A DNA stretch of 64,000 nt from Kalaharituber pfeilii (lineage: Eukaryota; Ascomycota; Pezizomycetes; Pezizales; Pezizaceae), in the NCBI GenBank assembly GCA_015179045.1, contig WHUZ01000002.1:1798001-1862000 (forward strand). The letters are read 5' to 3'. The notes beneath the pieces were generated by a model. It was not told where the DNA came from and made no database searches. It worked only from the letters and a program-made list of their open reading frames with translations. The first letter of the stretch is position 1. Every line of letters starts with the position of its first letter. The translations under genes were made by a program, and so were the position numbers. Below, in pieces: positions 12,484 through 23,338 of the stretch.

Positions 12484-12985
12484 GAAATCCCCTGCACCCT
12501 CCACCTGCACATCCCCAACCGAGGCTACCTCGAGTCCCATGCGTGACATCCACCGAATCAGCACCCTCCTGCTCCCCCTTTGGCTTGCTGAATTCCTCAC
12601 GCTCTCGCAACCTAGCACGTCCTCCTCCACTCCATCACCCTCCTATCTTAGCCCCCCGCGTACAAAACGCACTCAAAGCCGACGTGCTGGGGTGCAGAAT
12701 TGTTTGAGGAGGAGGAATTGGGAGATATATTAGCCGAGAGCTTCAAGGTGCGGGCCAGGGAGGTCACGGATCATGCACATAACCCGAGAGGGGCGGTAGG
12801 GGAGGGGGTAGATGAGATGGAGAGGCAGGGTGAGTATGAGATCTCTTTGATGGCAGTGGATGTGTGTGGGGTTGGGGGTGAGGAAATCTTGTGCGGGGTT
12901 GGACTGACTAGTGAGGGTGATGGGGAGTGACAATGTTTCGAGCGCACAAGAGAGTGCGAAGCAGATGAAGGCGTTCATAGCCGAC
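12484..12985 (+). pseudogene. PSF3: GINS complex subunit Psf3-like sequence with three frame shifts
   Basis: Psf3 is one of four GINS subunits in the CMG replicative helicase. After a splice acceptor CACCAG (ends 12483) the translation reads EIPCTLHLHIPNRGYLE, then in a second frame LLLPLWLAEFLTLS, then in a third frame APRVQNALKADVL, then back in the first frame AELFEEEELGDILAESF and DHAHNPRGAVGEGVDEMERQ. These blocks occur in this order in Psf3. Each change is a +1 shift: near 12541, in a C6 run at 12652-12657, and in a G4 run at 12689-12692. A good donor (GTGAGT) follows at 12830, and a probable last segment (SAQESAKQMKAFIAD) lies near 12945-12985. The family's 5' exon (YYDID motif) was not found. 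It may be a decayed duplicate, or a real gene with indel errors in the assembly. Confidence 0.75.
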
Positions 12986-14081
12986 AGAACAGGACCCCCT
13001 TTAAATTATTGCGTTGCATGCTTTGGCAATCACAATTTGGCAGACTACTGTGAAGTGAAGTGTGGTTCTTTCTAATGCAACCGTGGAGTACCTTATGGGG
13101 AGGTAAGAACAGTGTGAGGCTGACAGCATAACAAACTAGTCTCATGGCCGCTTAATGCAACCACCAACGGCCCTTTATACATACAGAACCATATCTCGCC
13201 TCCCCACTCCCATGGCAGACCGGCGTTTCACAGTTCCATGGTCATTTTCTCCTTCACCTTGAATTCAAGTTACTTGATAGACACCCATACATGGTATATA
13301 CCACGGTTAACATTCTGTAGCGGTTGCAGAGGGGAGAGTGGGCGACGCTGAGCGGGCGGGAGAGGGAATTTAAAGACATGATACCATCAGCGAGGTGGGG
13401 GGAAAGTTTGCAATAGTTTACGCTTGTCAATTGCGCCATCGCATATACCTGTTTTGTACCAATGGTACAGGCACTTACGACTTGGTCTCAGAGACACATC
13501 ATCCTCAGTTCTCGGAATGCAAGGTGGAAAACTAGAAACATGCCCCCTGCGTAGGCATGTTTCCACAGGATCCCTCGAGACTGCAGGAGTCCAGACGACC
13601 ACTAGCCGCATAATTTTCAGATACCCAGTGAGTACATGTATACCTGTACTATTCAAGTAGACAATAGTAAGCAAAAGATAAATGAGTTACCCCGGTTCCA
13701 AATCCCAATTGATCCTTGCTAGAACCGACGGTCTAACTCCCAAATGATCATCGCTGGAGTTCAAACTCAGAAGTTTCGGATGTGAGTTGGAGGAAGGGAG
13801 GATTTCCTTCTGTCTGAGCCACTTGAGTATGCACTCAGAGTGCTACTGCATTGCGTAAACTTGGCAGAAATCAGCCAATGAAAATTGTGACCACGCCGCA
13901 CCATACATAGCTGCATGAGTGTATGCAGATCCGTAATCTTGGCGTTTTTGTTTGAAACGGAATTGGGAGACATCGACGACACTCCCGCAGGTTCTTCCCG
14001 GACCACGGCCCAGACTTTACGATCTTCCCAACTCCATCCTTCACAGGCTTCTTCGCTCAATCAAGGGTACTCAGCAAAAAG
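12986..14081. other. Intergenic region upstream of UTP23
   Basis: No convincing gene. A short hairpin (GGAAACATGCC type arms around 13537-13564) and the palindrome TGTACCAATGGTACA near 13454-13468 are visible. Frames on both strands at 13387-13674 and 13767-14060 are antisense to each other and unlike known proteins. Confidence 0.5.
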
Positions 14082-14313
14082 ATGCGGGGCAAACGATCAA
14101 AAGCGTACAAAAAGCTTATGAATGCTTACTCGCTCACCTTCGGGTTTCGGGCTCCGTATCAGGTTTTGATGGACTCGGAAATCGTTTTGGACGCGGTGAA
14201 GTATAAAATGGATCTTGTGGGGGGTTTAGAGAAAGCGCTACATGGAAAGATCAAGCCAAGTGAGTTTACCAATTTTGCGACAGGGACGAGCAGGAACAGG
14301 AATGGAAATAATT

Positions 14314-14354
<41 letters not shown>

Positions 14355-15247
14355 AATGTTTGCGGATGTGGTATTGCGTGGCAGTGATAACCCAGTGCTC
14401 GATTCGTCACTTATATCTCCTCCCGAGTGCCCCTGACGACTCCGAAGACTCCAAAACGAAACCCAGCGCTAAAGCTACCTCCAGATCTGGCATCGCCACT
14501 AACCAAACCTCAACTCCCAACTCCGTTCTCGCCACCCTCAAATCCTCTGCCGTCACTCTCGCTAAAACCTTCGAGCGTCGCCGCTGCAACCACCACACCC
14601 TCTCCGATCCTCTCTCCAACTTCGCCTGCATCCAATCCTGCGTTGTTTCCCCCACCGGCGAAAACAAGCACCGGTACATCGTTGCGACGCAAAACCGTGA
14701 GATGAGGGCCTACCTCCGCAGCATACCGGGTGTGCCGCTCATATACATCAACCGCAGTGTGATGATCATGGAGCCGATGGCTGATGCGTCGTGGGAGCGA
14801 AGGGAGAAGGAGGAGTGGGGGAAGTTTACGGTTGGGTTGAGGGAGGAGGAGAGGAGGGCTGTTGAGGAAGGCGTGAGAGGGGAGGCGGCGGAACGGGAGC
14901 AGATGAAGAAAAGGAAGAGGGAGGATGAGGGCGGTGAAGAGGGCGATGGGAATGGAGCACCATTGGCGAAGGCGATACGGCGCAGGAAGGGTCCAAGACA
15001 GCCCAATCCATTGAGCGTGAAGAAAAAGGTGAACTTGCCAGTCAAGTTTTTGTCGAATCCGACGAAGAAGGAGAAGCCAAAGACAGAGAAGGAGCAAGAA
15101 AAGAGGAGAATGGAGCCATCGGGTGGTGGAACTGGTGAACCTACACGGACAAAGAAGAAACGAAAAAGAAAGCACGGTTCGGGTAATAAAACTACAGAAG
15201 AAAGGAAAAGCGAGAATGCTAGTGCTTCTCCCAGGACTGTAGAATAA
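14082..15247 (+). CDS. UTP23: rRNA-processing protein Utp23 (PIN-like small-subunit processome factor)
   Basis: Nucleolar protein of the small-subunit processome needed for early pre-18S cleavages and snR30 release; PIN-fold relative of Fcf1/Utp24. Exon 1 (14082-14259) starts MRGKRSKAYKKLMNAYSLTFGFRAPYQVLMD; exon 2 (14385-15247) continues MITQCSIRHLY. The PIN-like fold covers about residues 20-220. RRRCNHH and FACIQSC supply the Cys/His zinc-finger ligands of the family; VATQNREMRAYLRSIPGVPLIYI is the end of the PIN fold. The C-terminal tail is basic, with the conserved KGPRQPNPLSVKKK block. Loss of several PIN acidic residues is known for Utp23, so nuclease activity is not implied. Length is about 346 residues. 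The single intron contains a T9A31 run (separate entry). Confidence 0.94.
14312..14351 (+). repeat. T9A31 tract inside the UTP23 intron
   Basis: Nine T followed directly by about 31 A within the intron 14260-14384. The run ends immediately before a branch-site-like CTAATG, 33 bases before the acceptor GCAG. There is no target duplication around it. Confidence 0.9.
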
Positions 15248-15300
15248 GAGTCCTGTGTATTATATTTTTTCGCATCTACATTACTGTGTTCCTTTATTCC

Positions 15301-15328
15301 TTTTTTTTTTTTTTTTTTTTTTTTTTTT
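15301..15328. repeat. T28 mononucleotide tract
   Basis: Uninterrupted run of about 28 T just downstream of the UTP23 stop, in the 213-base gap before the alpha-mannosidase stop on the other strand. Confidence 0.95.
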
Positions 15329-15460
15329 GGCGTTTCACGGTACAAAAGAGTTGATTGTGTCACTTGGATTCGGATCCTTTTCACTATATACCAAAGTGTG
15401 TACCTTCAAAATGTGCAATATCGTACCTCCTAAATAGTCTTGTAACAGGTGCTGAGACCT

Positions 15461-18400
15461 CTAGTCACCGAGGACTAGCCTGTATGTGACCACTTCAAAC
15501 GGTCTCAGGGTAATCTGGAATGAACTGTGCCCTGGAGTACTGACAACGGTGACAGATTCCAAATCATCCTCTAACAAATTGGCCTTCCAAACTTCCCTGA
15601 CCTTCAAGGAACTGATTACAAAACATTATCAGCATAGTTTAGTTTTCAATAGTCGATTGCTATATTCACCTTTTGACTGTGGTGGTTGCTTTACCACCCA
15701 AACTCTCGTAAAGCCTTAGAATCACGGACTTTCCAGACCTGCTTGCAAGGACTTCCTCTCCCTTAACATCGCTGTCATCTTCACCGCGTCTACGGTATAT
15801 TAGTTCAAGAGCGTTCTTGGGGGTGCAGTATGGGGCCTAGTTACTTGATAGTGTCCAAAATAATTCCCGGTGCACCCTCCACTCGTACAAACGAGGCTAG
15901 TTTATCCTCGTAGTTATGTGGCGCATAGCTGACTTGCATGGGACCATTGAAGTCTATTGCGGTACGAACGACCTTCTCGCTGACGGGCCCGTGATGTGGC
16001 AAAATTGCATATCGAAATGTATGACGGCCGATATCAGCATTTGGATCAGGCGCCTTTGGTGCTCTAATAAGGCTTAACCGCATTAGGTTCCCGCTGGTTG
16101 CAAAGCCGTACCTATAGACAGTCAGTACTAATGGATTAAGAGACGTTAAGGTATCACTTACTTGCAGTCATTCAATATTGCAACACCATAACCGTGCTCA
16201 GAAAGATCTGCCCATTTGTGGCAACAGACCTCAAATTTTGCTGCATCCCAGGTTGTGTTGAAGTGTGTTGGCCGTCGAATAATACCGTATCTGAGTGCTG
16301 TTAGTTGCTGCGTGCGCGATAGGTCATGAGGAACCTACTGTGTCTCATATGATGCCTGGAAGAAAGTCAGATCTGGACCAGAAGAGGTTATATCAAATGT
16401 ACTCACCTCAGTGTTGTAAATATCCACTGGGAACTCGACCTTCAGGAACTTCATCTTCTCATTCCACTCTATTTCGTTGTCGAATTCAAGATAGGACCCG
16501 GCTCCAGCAGCTGAAGTTGCAAGGCTGATGGTTGTCTTAATCCAACTTGTCTCACTAATTTTGGTTTCAACTACAACAGCTGCCCGCAACGGTCCATTCT
16601 CGGTGATGGTTACTTTTCCTGCGGGTATCTCCTCTCTAGACTCAAGGTGGTATATTTCTACATCCCACGCCTGCCAATAAAGTGGCCTATGTGGATTAGT
16701 CCTATGTAGCCTCGGATCCACGAGAGAACTTACTTATCATCAAAAATTACCAGCTGATTCGCCTTGCGTCCCTCTGGGATAAGTTCTCTATCGAGCTTAA
16801 CATCAATGAGGCTGGTAACGTGTCCTCCTTCAATTGTAGCCTGAAGTTTATCATTCTGAAGGACAAAAGCTCCGGGCCTAATTTCGGTGACTGTACACCA
16901 GTTAACTCAGAATGTTTAGAGATTTCATACTCAAGCTCACCAGATGCTGCCGTCTCTGGCTTTGTATCCTGGATCAAAGCCAGACCTGCTCCTGACGCTG
17001 ATATCAATGCATAGTCTCGACCTTCTCCAACTTGCTTGTTCTGAACCGCTAACTCCTTTGGAATTTTCACTATTTCTGTACGTGGCCATTGAGAGGTAGT
17101 GGCTGCAATCGGCTTGAAGCCGGCTTGTGGTGACTTCCTGATAGAAAATACTTCCGAAGCCTCTTCCAGCAGTTTAGTCCCTGTCTTGAATACTTCTTCG
17201 TACATCTGCAGTCTCGTTAGCAAGAGATACTCTGCTGGAAGGAGGCATAGAATTTCTTACTTTATCTGATTCCTCATACGCTAACGCAATTGAGGACCCA
17301 GGAAGACAGTCATGGAATTGACACCTGAGTTCTGTTAAACACAACAAAAATAACCCAGAGAATCAACTAATACTCACAAGCATATCATACGCCACAGGTG
17401 ATCAATATCTTTCTTTGGGTATTGATAATCCTTATCCGTGATAGATGCATACGCCGCCATTGTCTCAACTTCTCTCATCAACACTTCAGCCTTACGGTTA
17501 AATTTCTTATTGTTGGACTGTGTAGTGTATGTCCCACGGTGGAGCTCAAAATACAATTCTCCGTACCATGTGGCGAACTTTTGGCCTGATATTACCTTGC
17601 CTTCAAGTCGAGAGAAGAAGTCGTCAACGGAATCTCCCATATGCACTCTAGGTAAGAGGCCCACTAAATTCATGTTAGCCCCGTAATGAGATAACTACAG
17701 CGTTGTACAAACCAGTATCGCTAATTCCACGGCATCTTCTGAGTTTCTCAATATGCTCTACCGTAGGTCCACCACCGCCGTCGCCATGGCCAAACACCAA
17801 AAGAGACGTTTCGTCGTTATCCAGAGACTTATGTTGGGAAACACTTCGCTTCATATCACCAAAGTGTGCCATTGAAGTGTATCTACTGGCATTAAATGTG
17901 TGGACACTCAACTATTAGATAGTGTAACTTACGTCTCAGCTGGAGGCATGTGACACAATACTTGGGTTCCATCTAGGGCTATCCAATTAAAAGTTGTGTG
18001 ACTATACAAATTCAGTCAAAGCTTTGATTTACATCCTAAGTGGCTCACTTACGGAAATTTGTTGATATTATTCCAAGACAACTTCTGTGTTAGGAACCTC
18101 GTCATTCCAGCCAAACGGCAAAGTTGAGGGAGTTGAGGACTGTAACCAAAAGTATCTACGATAGTCTCAGTTAGCAAAAGGTAAAACTACGAGAAAATAG
18201 TAATACCTGGTAACCAAAATGTTTTGCATCGCGAGCCAAATCGACTCTGAAAGTAACGTTGCCTTAAATAAGAGACATGTTACCCTGAATTCCGAATTAT
18301 TTGGTGCTGACCCTCTTACCCTAGCAGAAATTGTCTTACAAGAGATTCTCCGGAAGGCATATTTGTATCATGCTCTACCCAAGAACTATTTATATGAGTA

Positions 18401-19830
18401 TCGGTGTTGTTCCTTTGAGGCTGGTTATCTCACCCTCCAATGAATTGGAACTTTCCCTCGTGAACTTTTGCTTTCACACGCTCAAACAATTTTGGGTACA
18501 ATGTTTCCAACCAGTGATATTGCTGAGCTGAGGAAGCTGTAAAACGATGCTCTGGATATCGTTCCATCAACGCGACTTGGGATGCCCACGACCGTGCAAC
18601 CTTGCCTTCTCGCATAATAAGCGCTCATGAACGTCCAAGGGAAATGGAATTAGTAGTTACGCTTCGTCTCGGCAAATGGCCATAACCAACAACAATCTAC
18701 CCCTGTTAGCAATTAATTCTAGACTCTTACTGCTGTAGCTGCTGTACCTATATGACAATGCCCAGTAGCAAAAACTATAGGCTTTGTACCCGTCGCATAT
18801 ACATCGGCGCTGTTAATTTTATCACCGAGATATTTCTGTGCAATCTTTCGGCAAGCAAGAACAGATTCCTGACTTCCTGACTTAAAGGTATTCATAATTT
18901 CTGTAGCCACTGCAAGGGCTTTATGCATTTCCTAATTTGACACTAGTTAGACATTGAGAGACCCTGAAGAGCATTGTACTGACCACTGAATCCGTAGGAA
19001 ATTCTCGAGCTGCATCTACAAGGCACATTAGCTTCCTATTTACTTAGTATTTGATAACCTTCCTACCCCCAAGAATCCAATAATCAATATTAAGCTGTCT
19101 AGCTTCAAAATTAGGTGCAACAATGTCCGCCTTTGACAAGGTAAAGCTGTAAGATATTAGCTGTGGTTTTCCCTAACTAATTCAGCACAGTCAAACTGAC
19201 TATCTATTGGGATTTGGAGGCTGAATAGTGTCTCCATTGGGGTTCCCAAACATTGAATTGCACGACATCTCGATATAGAAAGTATGGGGCCTGCCATCGA
19301 AAAAGGATTCCGGGAGAACCCATTCCACTCGCTCACCCCCTCCAGTAAGGCCTTGGACAGGGTCACCATCCTCTGTGTATACAAGCCCTTCACTATGAGT
19401 ATCCCAGTGAAATTCCACTTGCTCATACTCGTTGAAACGCTCTGGGATGGTAAGGTTGATCTTGAACCAATGAGTTGACCAACTGGGGCCAAAACTAGCT
19501 CCTTTGTGTGTGGGCTTAAATATACCATTGACTGCCTCGCCAAAAAGTGGCCTTGCAAGGTTTGGAACGGAATATACTGAGATGTCAACATATGTCGAGC
19601 CAGATTCCTGGTCTAGCGTGTACATTCTGTGGCAGGTGAGGAGGTCTTGTCAGTGAGTTATGATTACAATTACTCAATCGAGGGACGTACGCCGTGAGAT
19701 TGACACTGGAGTACTGTCCTCCAGCTGTCAACTGTCTCAGTCGGTCCACGCAAATGTTGTGGATTTTTGCAGCATGAGGTTCAAAGTTTAGTTTTGGGTA
19801 TTCCAAGGGCTCATGAGTACTAGTAGCCAT
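15461..19830 (-). CDS. AMS1: Alpha-mannosidase, vacuolar/cytosolic class II (GH38, Ams1 type)
   Basis: Retaining exo-mannosidase that trims alpha-mannosyl residues of free oligosaccharides; in yeast it reaches the vacuole through selective autophagy. ATG at 19830 ([14 protein letters not shown]); stop TAG at 15461-15463. About 17 small exons. Family signatures: ATGHCHID spliced to [11 protein letters not shown] (zinc site HxD, exon joint near 18748/18686), [19 protein letters not shown], the nucleophile region [20 protein letters not shown] (about 18150), [11 protein letters not shown], and the C-terminal beta domain [14 protein letters not shown], then [20 protein letters not shown] and [15 protein letters not shown]. 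The last two exons (about 15794-15670 and 15620-15461) lie beyond the largest terminal frame and were found by extending from DTIK through a GTAACT donor. An apparent frame change near 16930 is an ordinary 50-nt intron (16891-16940, GTGAGC...CAG). Expected length is about 1,080 residues. Confidence 0.93.
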
Positions 19831-20899
19831 GGTCTTTTCCGAGCCCAGAAGTCGCTGAGCGTTGCTAGCAATCGTCCGTAGGTTGACCTCACCCGAAGTG
19901 TGGCTATGTCCGCAACTACGAAGCTCAGTGCGCGGTACTAGTTAGTTATGTGATGTCCTTTTGGCGGTTGTGTCTCAATTGCGAGTGGTGAGTACTAGAG
20001 CTCGAAAGGAACAACACAACAAGTCCAAGGTATGAATGGCATCTCAGGCTAGTGGGCTGCGGGGTACTCACCTTGACATCTTGGTGGGTGGTGGGGCAAT
20101 TGGATGTGGGAGTGCTGCAAGAGGTAGTTAAGAGGTACTTTCCTGGGCAGTCGGGTGAAGTATTCAGACAGTTAGCTAATGCCTTGTGAAGCAGATGAAC
20201 TTCCACCGAACCCTAAGTACTGCGGCCGTGATTCAGGTGGGGTGGGGTGGGGTGGGCATTGGAGAGCACATATGTCAATCAAATCCAGACTAACAAGTTT
20301 ACAGCTAAGTTTCTCCGCATTTTAATTTACTTAGCCAGTGTGAAAGACCATCCCCGCAGTTTCCGTACCCGTCAGTGCTGCTCAAGCTACGCTATTTAGG
20401 TTGCGAATTCATGAAATCGTGGGGGCGGGCCGCATGGTAAGGATGTGGGGAAGCAACTGTATCATACTTGTAATTGTGAGGTACATATGCATAGGCTCCT
20501 TCTTATGGGCCCCCGCAACTCGGCACGTTGCAACATACTTAGCTCTGTGCTAGGCATCATCCATTCGATGTAATGACATGAGTGATTGCAAATTATGTGC
20601 CTGTTGTACGCAGGAGAGATTACGAGATGAAATTACAAGTCATATTCAAAGCAAACAGATACATACCTGTCTTTGGAGATACTTAGGTTACCCTAGTCGG
20701 TAACATAGGTATATACGGGAATGAGTCGCCAATTTACTGAAAATGTTGTAGAGTTAAATTATCTCATATGAAGCAGCCAGTTGCAAAAGGATGTTGAGAA
20801 AAAAGGCGCCAGTCTCATAGATACTAGAAAAGAAAGAAAAATTTTGGCAAATTAGCAACATACAAATGTAAACGCCCAACATCAACAAGATTCCATTCT
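19831..20899. other. Intergenic region between AMS1 start and LSG1 stop
   Basis: Promoter side of the alpha-mannosidase gene and 3' side of LSG1. A (GGGGT)n run lies near 20237-20255. No supported gene; a minus frame at 19946-20206 overlaps low-complexity sequence. Confidence 0.6.
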
Positions 20900-22988
20900 T
20901 CAGAACCGCTTTTTACCCTTATAATGCTTCTTGCCGCTAAATAGCCTCTTCGTTTCTTCTAGCGTCAAATTATTTTCTGATGCAAAAATCGCCCGGGCTT
21001 TCCTTCCGCTCAATTGCTTCCCATGCGTTTGCTGTGTACGTTGGAATGGTGTCTTTAAATGTCCAGCACTCACACCCTTAGCCCCAAAGAACTGTTTATC
21101 AAGGTCCGCTGACTTTGAGCCCACTTCAGGTGTAACAGTCGACTCATCAACAGATAGAACATCGGAGGGAGTCTGTCCTCCCCGTGAATATACTCCTGTT
21201 TGCCTATTCGTAGGTAAATGTGCCTCATCGTACAACTCAATGTTAAATTCATGAATATCGATAGGCGGACTCGCAGGTGGAGGTTGACAGAACAGAAGTT
21301 TCCCATTCACATAGTCCTTGAGAATATACCTGGCAGCTCGCGCTTCATCAGGTTCACCGGCCCCGGTTTTCGTGAAGCCGCGAGCTTTGCCATATGCTGA
21401 CAGCAGCTCCTCCGCTGTAGGGATTCCAGTTCCTCCTTCCTCAGGAGGCCGTGTATGAATCTTAATTCCATACATAGCCTCCAAAAATGGCTGAGGTATG
21501 CGCTGCGCGACAAGAGCTGCAGGGCCAGTAAACTCCCTCAACTGATCAATGGGAAGAATCCCATTGCAGACTAGCTCTGCTTTTGTAGTGGCAAAGTTGG
21601 GAAAAACTAGTCCGGGACAGTCACACAGCATAACCGATGGACTGAGGTGGATTGTTTGGAAATGCTTTGTTTTTCCAGGGGTTGATGAGACCGACACCTT
21701 TTTGGCTTTGATCAAGGCGTTAATAGTTGATGATTTACCGACATTTGGATAACCGACGAGCCCAATCGTAGTCTTTCTCGAATCACTGTGGTCTACCCAA
21801 CATCAATAACATGTGACCAACAAGGCGAACAACAATCACTTACCACCGTGTGAAGGTGCATGCTTCAAAAATAATTCCTCAAGTTCATCCACCGAAAGAA
21901 TTCTAGTTCGTGAATCCATATTTGCGCTAACTTTGACTCCCGGCTCGTCGTCGCTATCACTCACAATTTCCACAATTTCGTCATCATCGAAGATAGCGTT
22001 CTCCATTAAAGCACTCAGATTACTGGCATCTAGTCTATCTTCACCCGTATTAAGTTTATCTTCGCTCTCTTCATCCTCATATCGCGCTTGCAGGTGCTCC
22101 ATCTCCGCTGCAAGAGCGGCCGAAAAGAAAGTATACTGTATCCCATGTCCCTCGAAGTAATCCGCCCATAACGACCTTTGCTTCGGTGTCATCATGTCCG
22201 CTTTGTTGATCAGCAGCAAGTTGTTCTTTCTTGGGTCCACCTCATTCACATATTTCTCCAGATCCTCACAGCGGAAAAGCAATGGATTACGGGCATCAAC
22301 AATCTGCACAACCAGGTCTGATCTCTCAATAACTCGCCACAACTGCCTCCACATGTCCAGGTTTCGCTCAAATGGTGTCATCAGTAGATCTTTGTTTTCC
22401 TGAAGCTCTGCCAGACCCCTCCGCCAGTTTAAGAACGCTTCCTTTTCTAACCGATCGAGCTCCTCTGGCGTAGTTGTGGAATCCCACAGTGGTCTCCTTG
22501 GAACTGTTAAGTGGTTCAAATGTGCCTTATGTTTGCTAAGGGTCTTTTTCTCCTCTTCTGTAGATAGTAGGTATGGGTTCTTTTGATCGCGATGTATCAC
22601 CTGTATGTTCAACTTCTCTTGGAATTTTCGTCGCCATAGTCAGCTTTGCTATGCTTTCATAATGCAGTTCAGTGAAACTGTACGGACCTGCTGTAAAATC
22701 TGTATCTGCAAGTTCTGCTGTTGCTAAGAACTCATCAAGCGCCGCTTGCTCGGTGATCGACCCATATTCTTTCTGAAAATCAGTGGTATACTATATTCAA
22801 GCGAATAAATTAGCTTATAGAGCTTTTCCAAAGAATGTTCAGACAGTCTGGAAGCTCGAGGGAATGCGAACATGAGTCTGCAAGCTTCTGCCCTTTCCGC
22901 CCTTCTGCGCTCGCCCAACACCAATATTCCTTCCCTTCATCAGAGCCCGGCCGAGTCCAACTCGGTTTTTACTCTCCGGCAACCCCAT
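20900..22988 (-). CDS. LSG1: Large-subunit GTPase 1 (Lsg1)
   Basis: Cytoplasmic circularly permuted GTPase that releases Nmd3 from late pre-60S particles. ATG at 22986-22988 gives MGLPESKNRVGLGRALMK, matching the basic family N-terminus. Next exon KEYGSITEQAALDEFLATAELADTDFTA (about 22779-22687), then the exon beginning NIQVIHRDQKNPYLLS. Permuted motif order is visible: G4 LLINKADMM (about 22210), G5-like FFSA, then after the intron at about 21843-21794 G1 GYPNVGKSSTINAL and G3 LCDCPGLVFP. The tail has KQLSGRKARAIFASENNLTLEE and ends in KKHYKGKKRF. The junction of exon 1 (after about LQTH, weak donor GTTCGC) is my best guess. It is head-to-head with LTV1, 350 bases away. Confidence 0.93.
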
Positions 22989-23338
22989 CTTCGACAAATT
23001 CTAATATGTGGCCGTATATGAGTAATTTCTGAATATCCGTCCGCCGGACTGGTCGACTGTTGTTCGATGAAATCACTTATTCTTGAGTCTGTGTTTTGCG
23101 GTGGTGGGGTGGAGGCGGGGTCGAGTTTGCTGTAAAAGTTTGCTAAGGCGAGAAAGCTAATGTTATGAAGTGCTCAAGGCAGTTCCTACTTTTGTCAGCA
23201 GCAGCACAAACTTCTTCAACCACAGCTCACTCATCCGCGACTCACCCAGCGTATTACAAATCATCGGCACCTCTTTTGGACATACGGGAGAATCTCGCAG
23301 CTACCGAGCACCCGAATTCTCGGAAATCACTTATCATA
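22989..23338. promoter_or_regulatory. Divergent promoter region between LSG1 and LTV1
   Basis: The start codons of LSG1 (minus, 22988) and LTV1 (plus, 23339) are 350 bases apart, so this segment must carry both promoters. It includes GC-rich sequence near 23100. I recognise no specific factor site. The pairing of a 60S and a 40S maturation factor suggests co-regulation; that is inference. Confidence 0.6.

Noticed and set aside
14312..14351. Poly(A) run as the tail of a processed retrocopy
   Set aside because: It lies inside a functional intron with no cDNA-like sequence upstream and no flanking duplication.
14407..15384. Long minus-strand frames opposite UTP23
   Set aside because: They are antisense shadows of a Lys/Glu-rich exon and give Ser/Leu/Phe-rich low-complexity translations.
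16747..16940. Apparent frame shift in the alpha-mannosidase C-terminal domain
   Set aside because: A standard 50-nt intron (16891-16940, GTGAGC donor, GTTAAC branch-like site, TACAG acceptor) restores [14 protein letters not shown] in frame.
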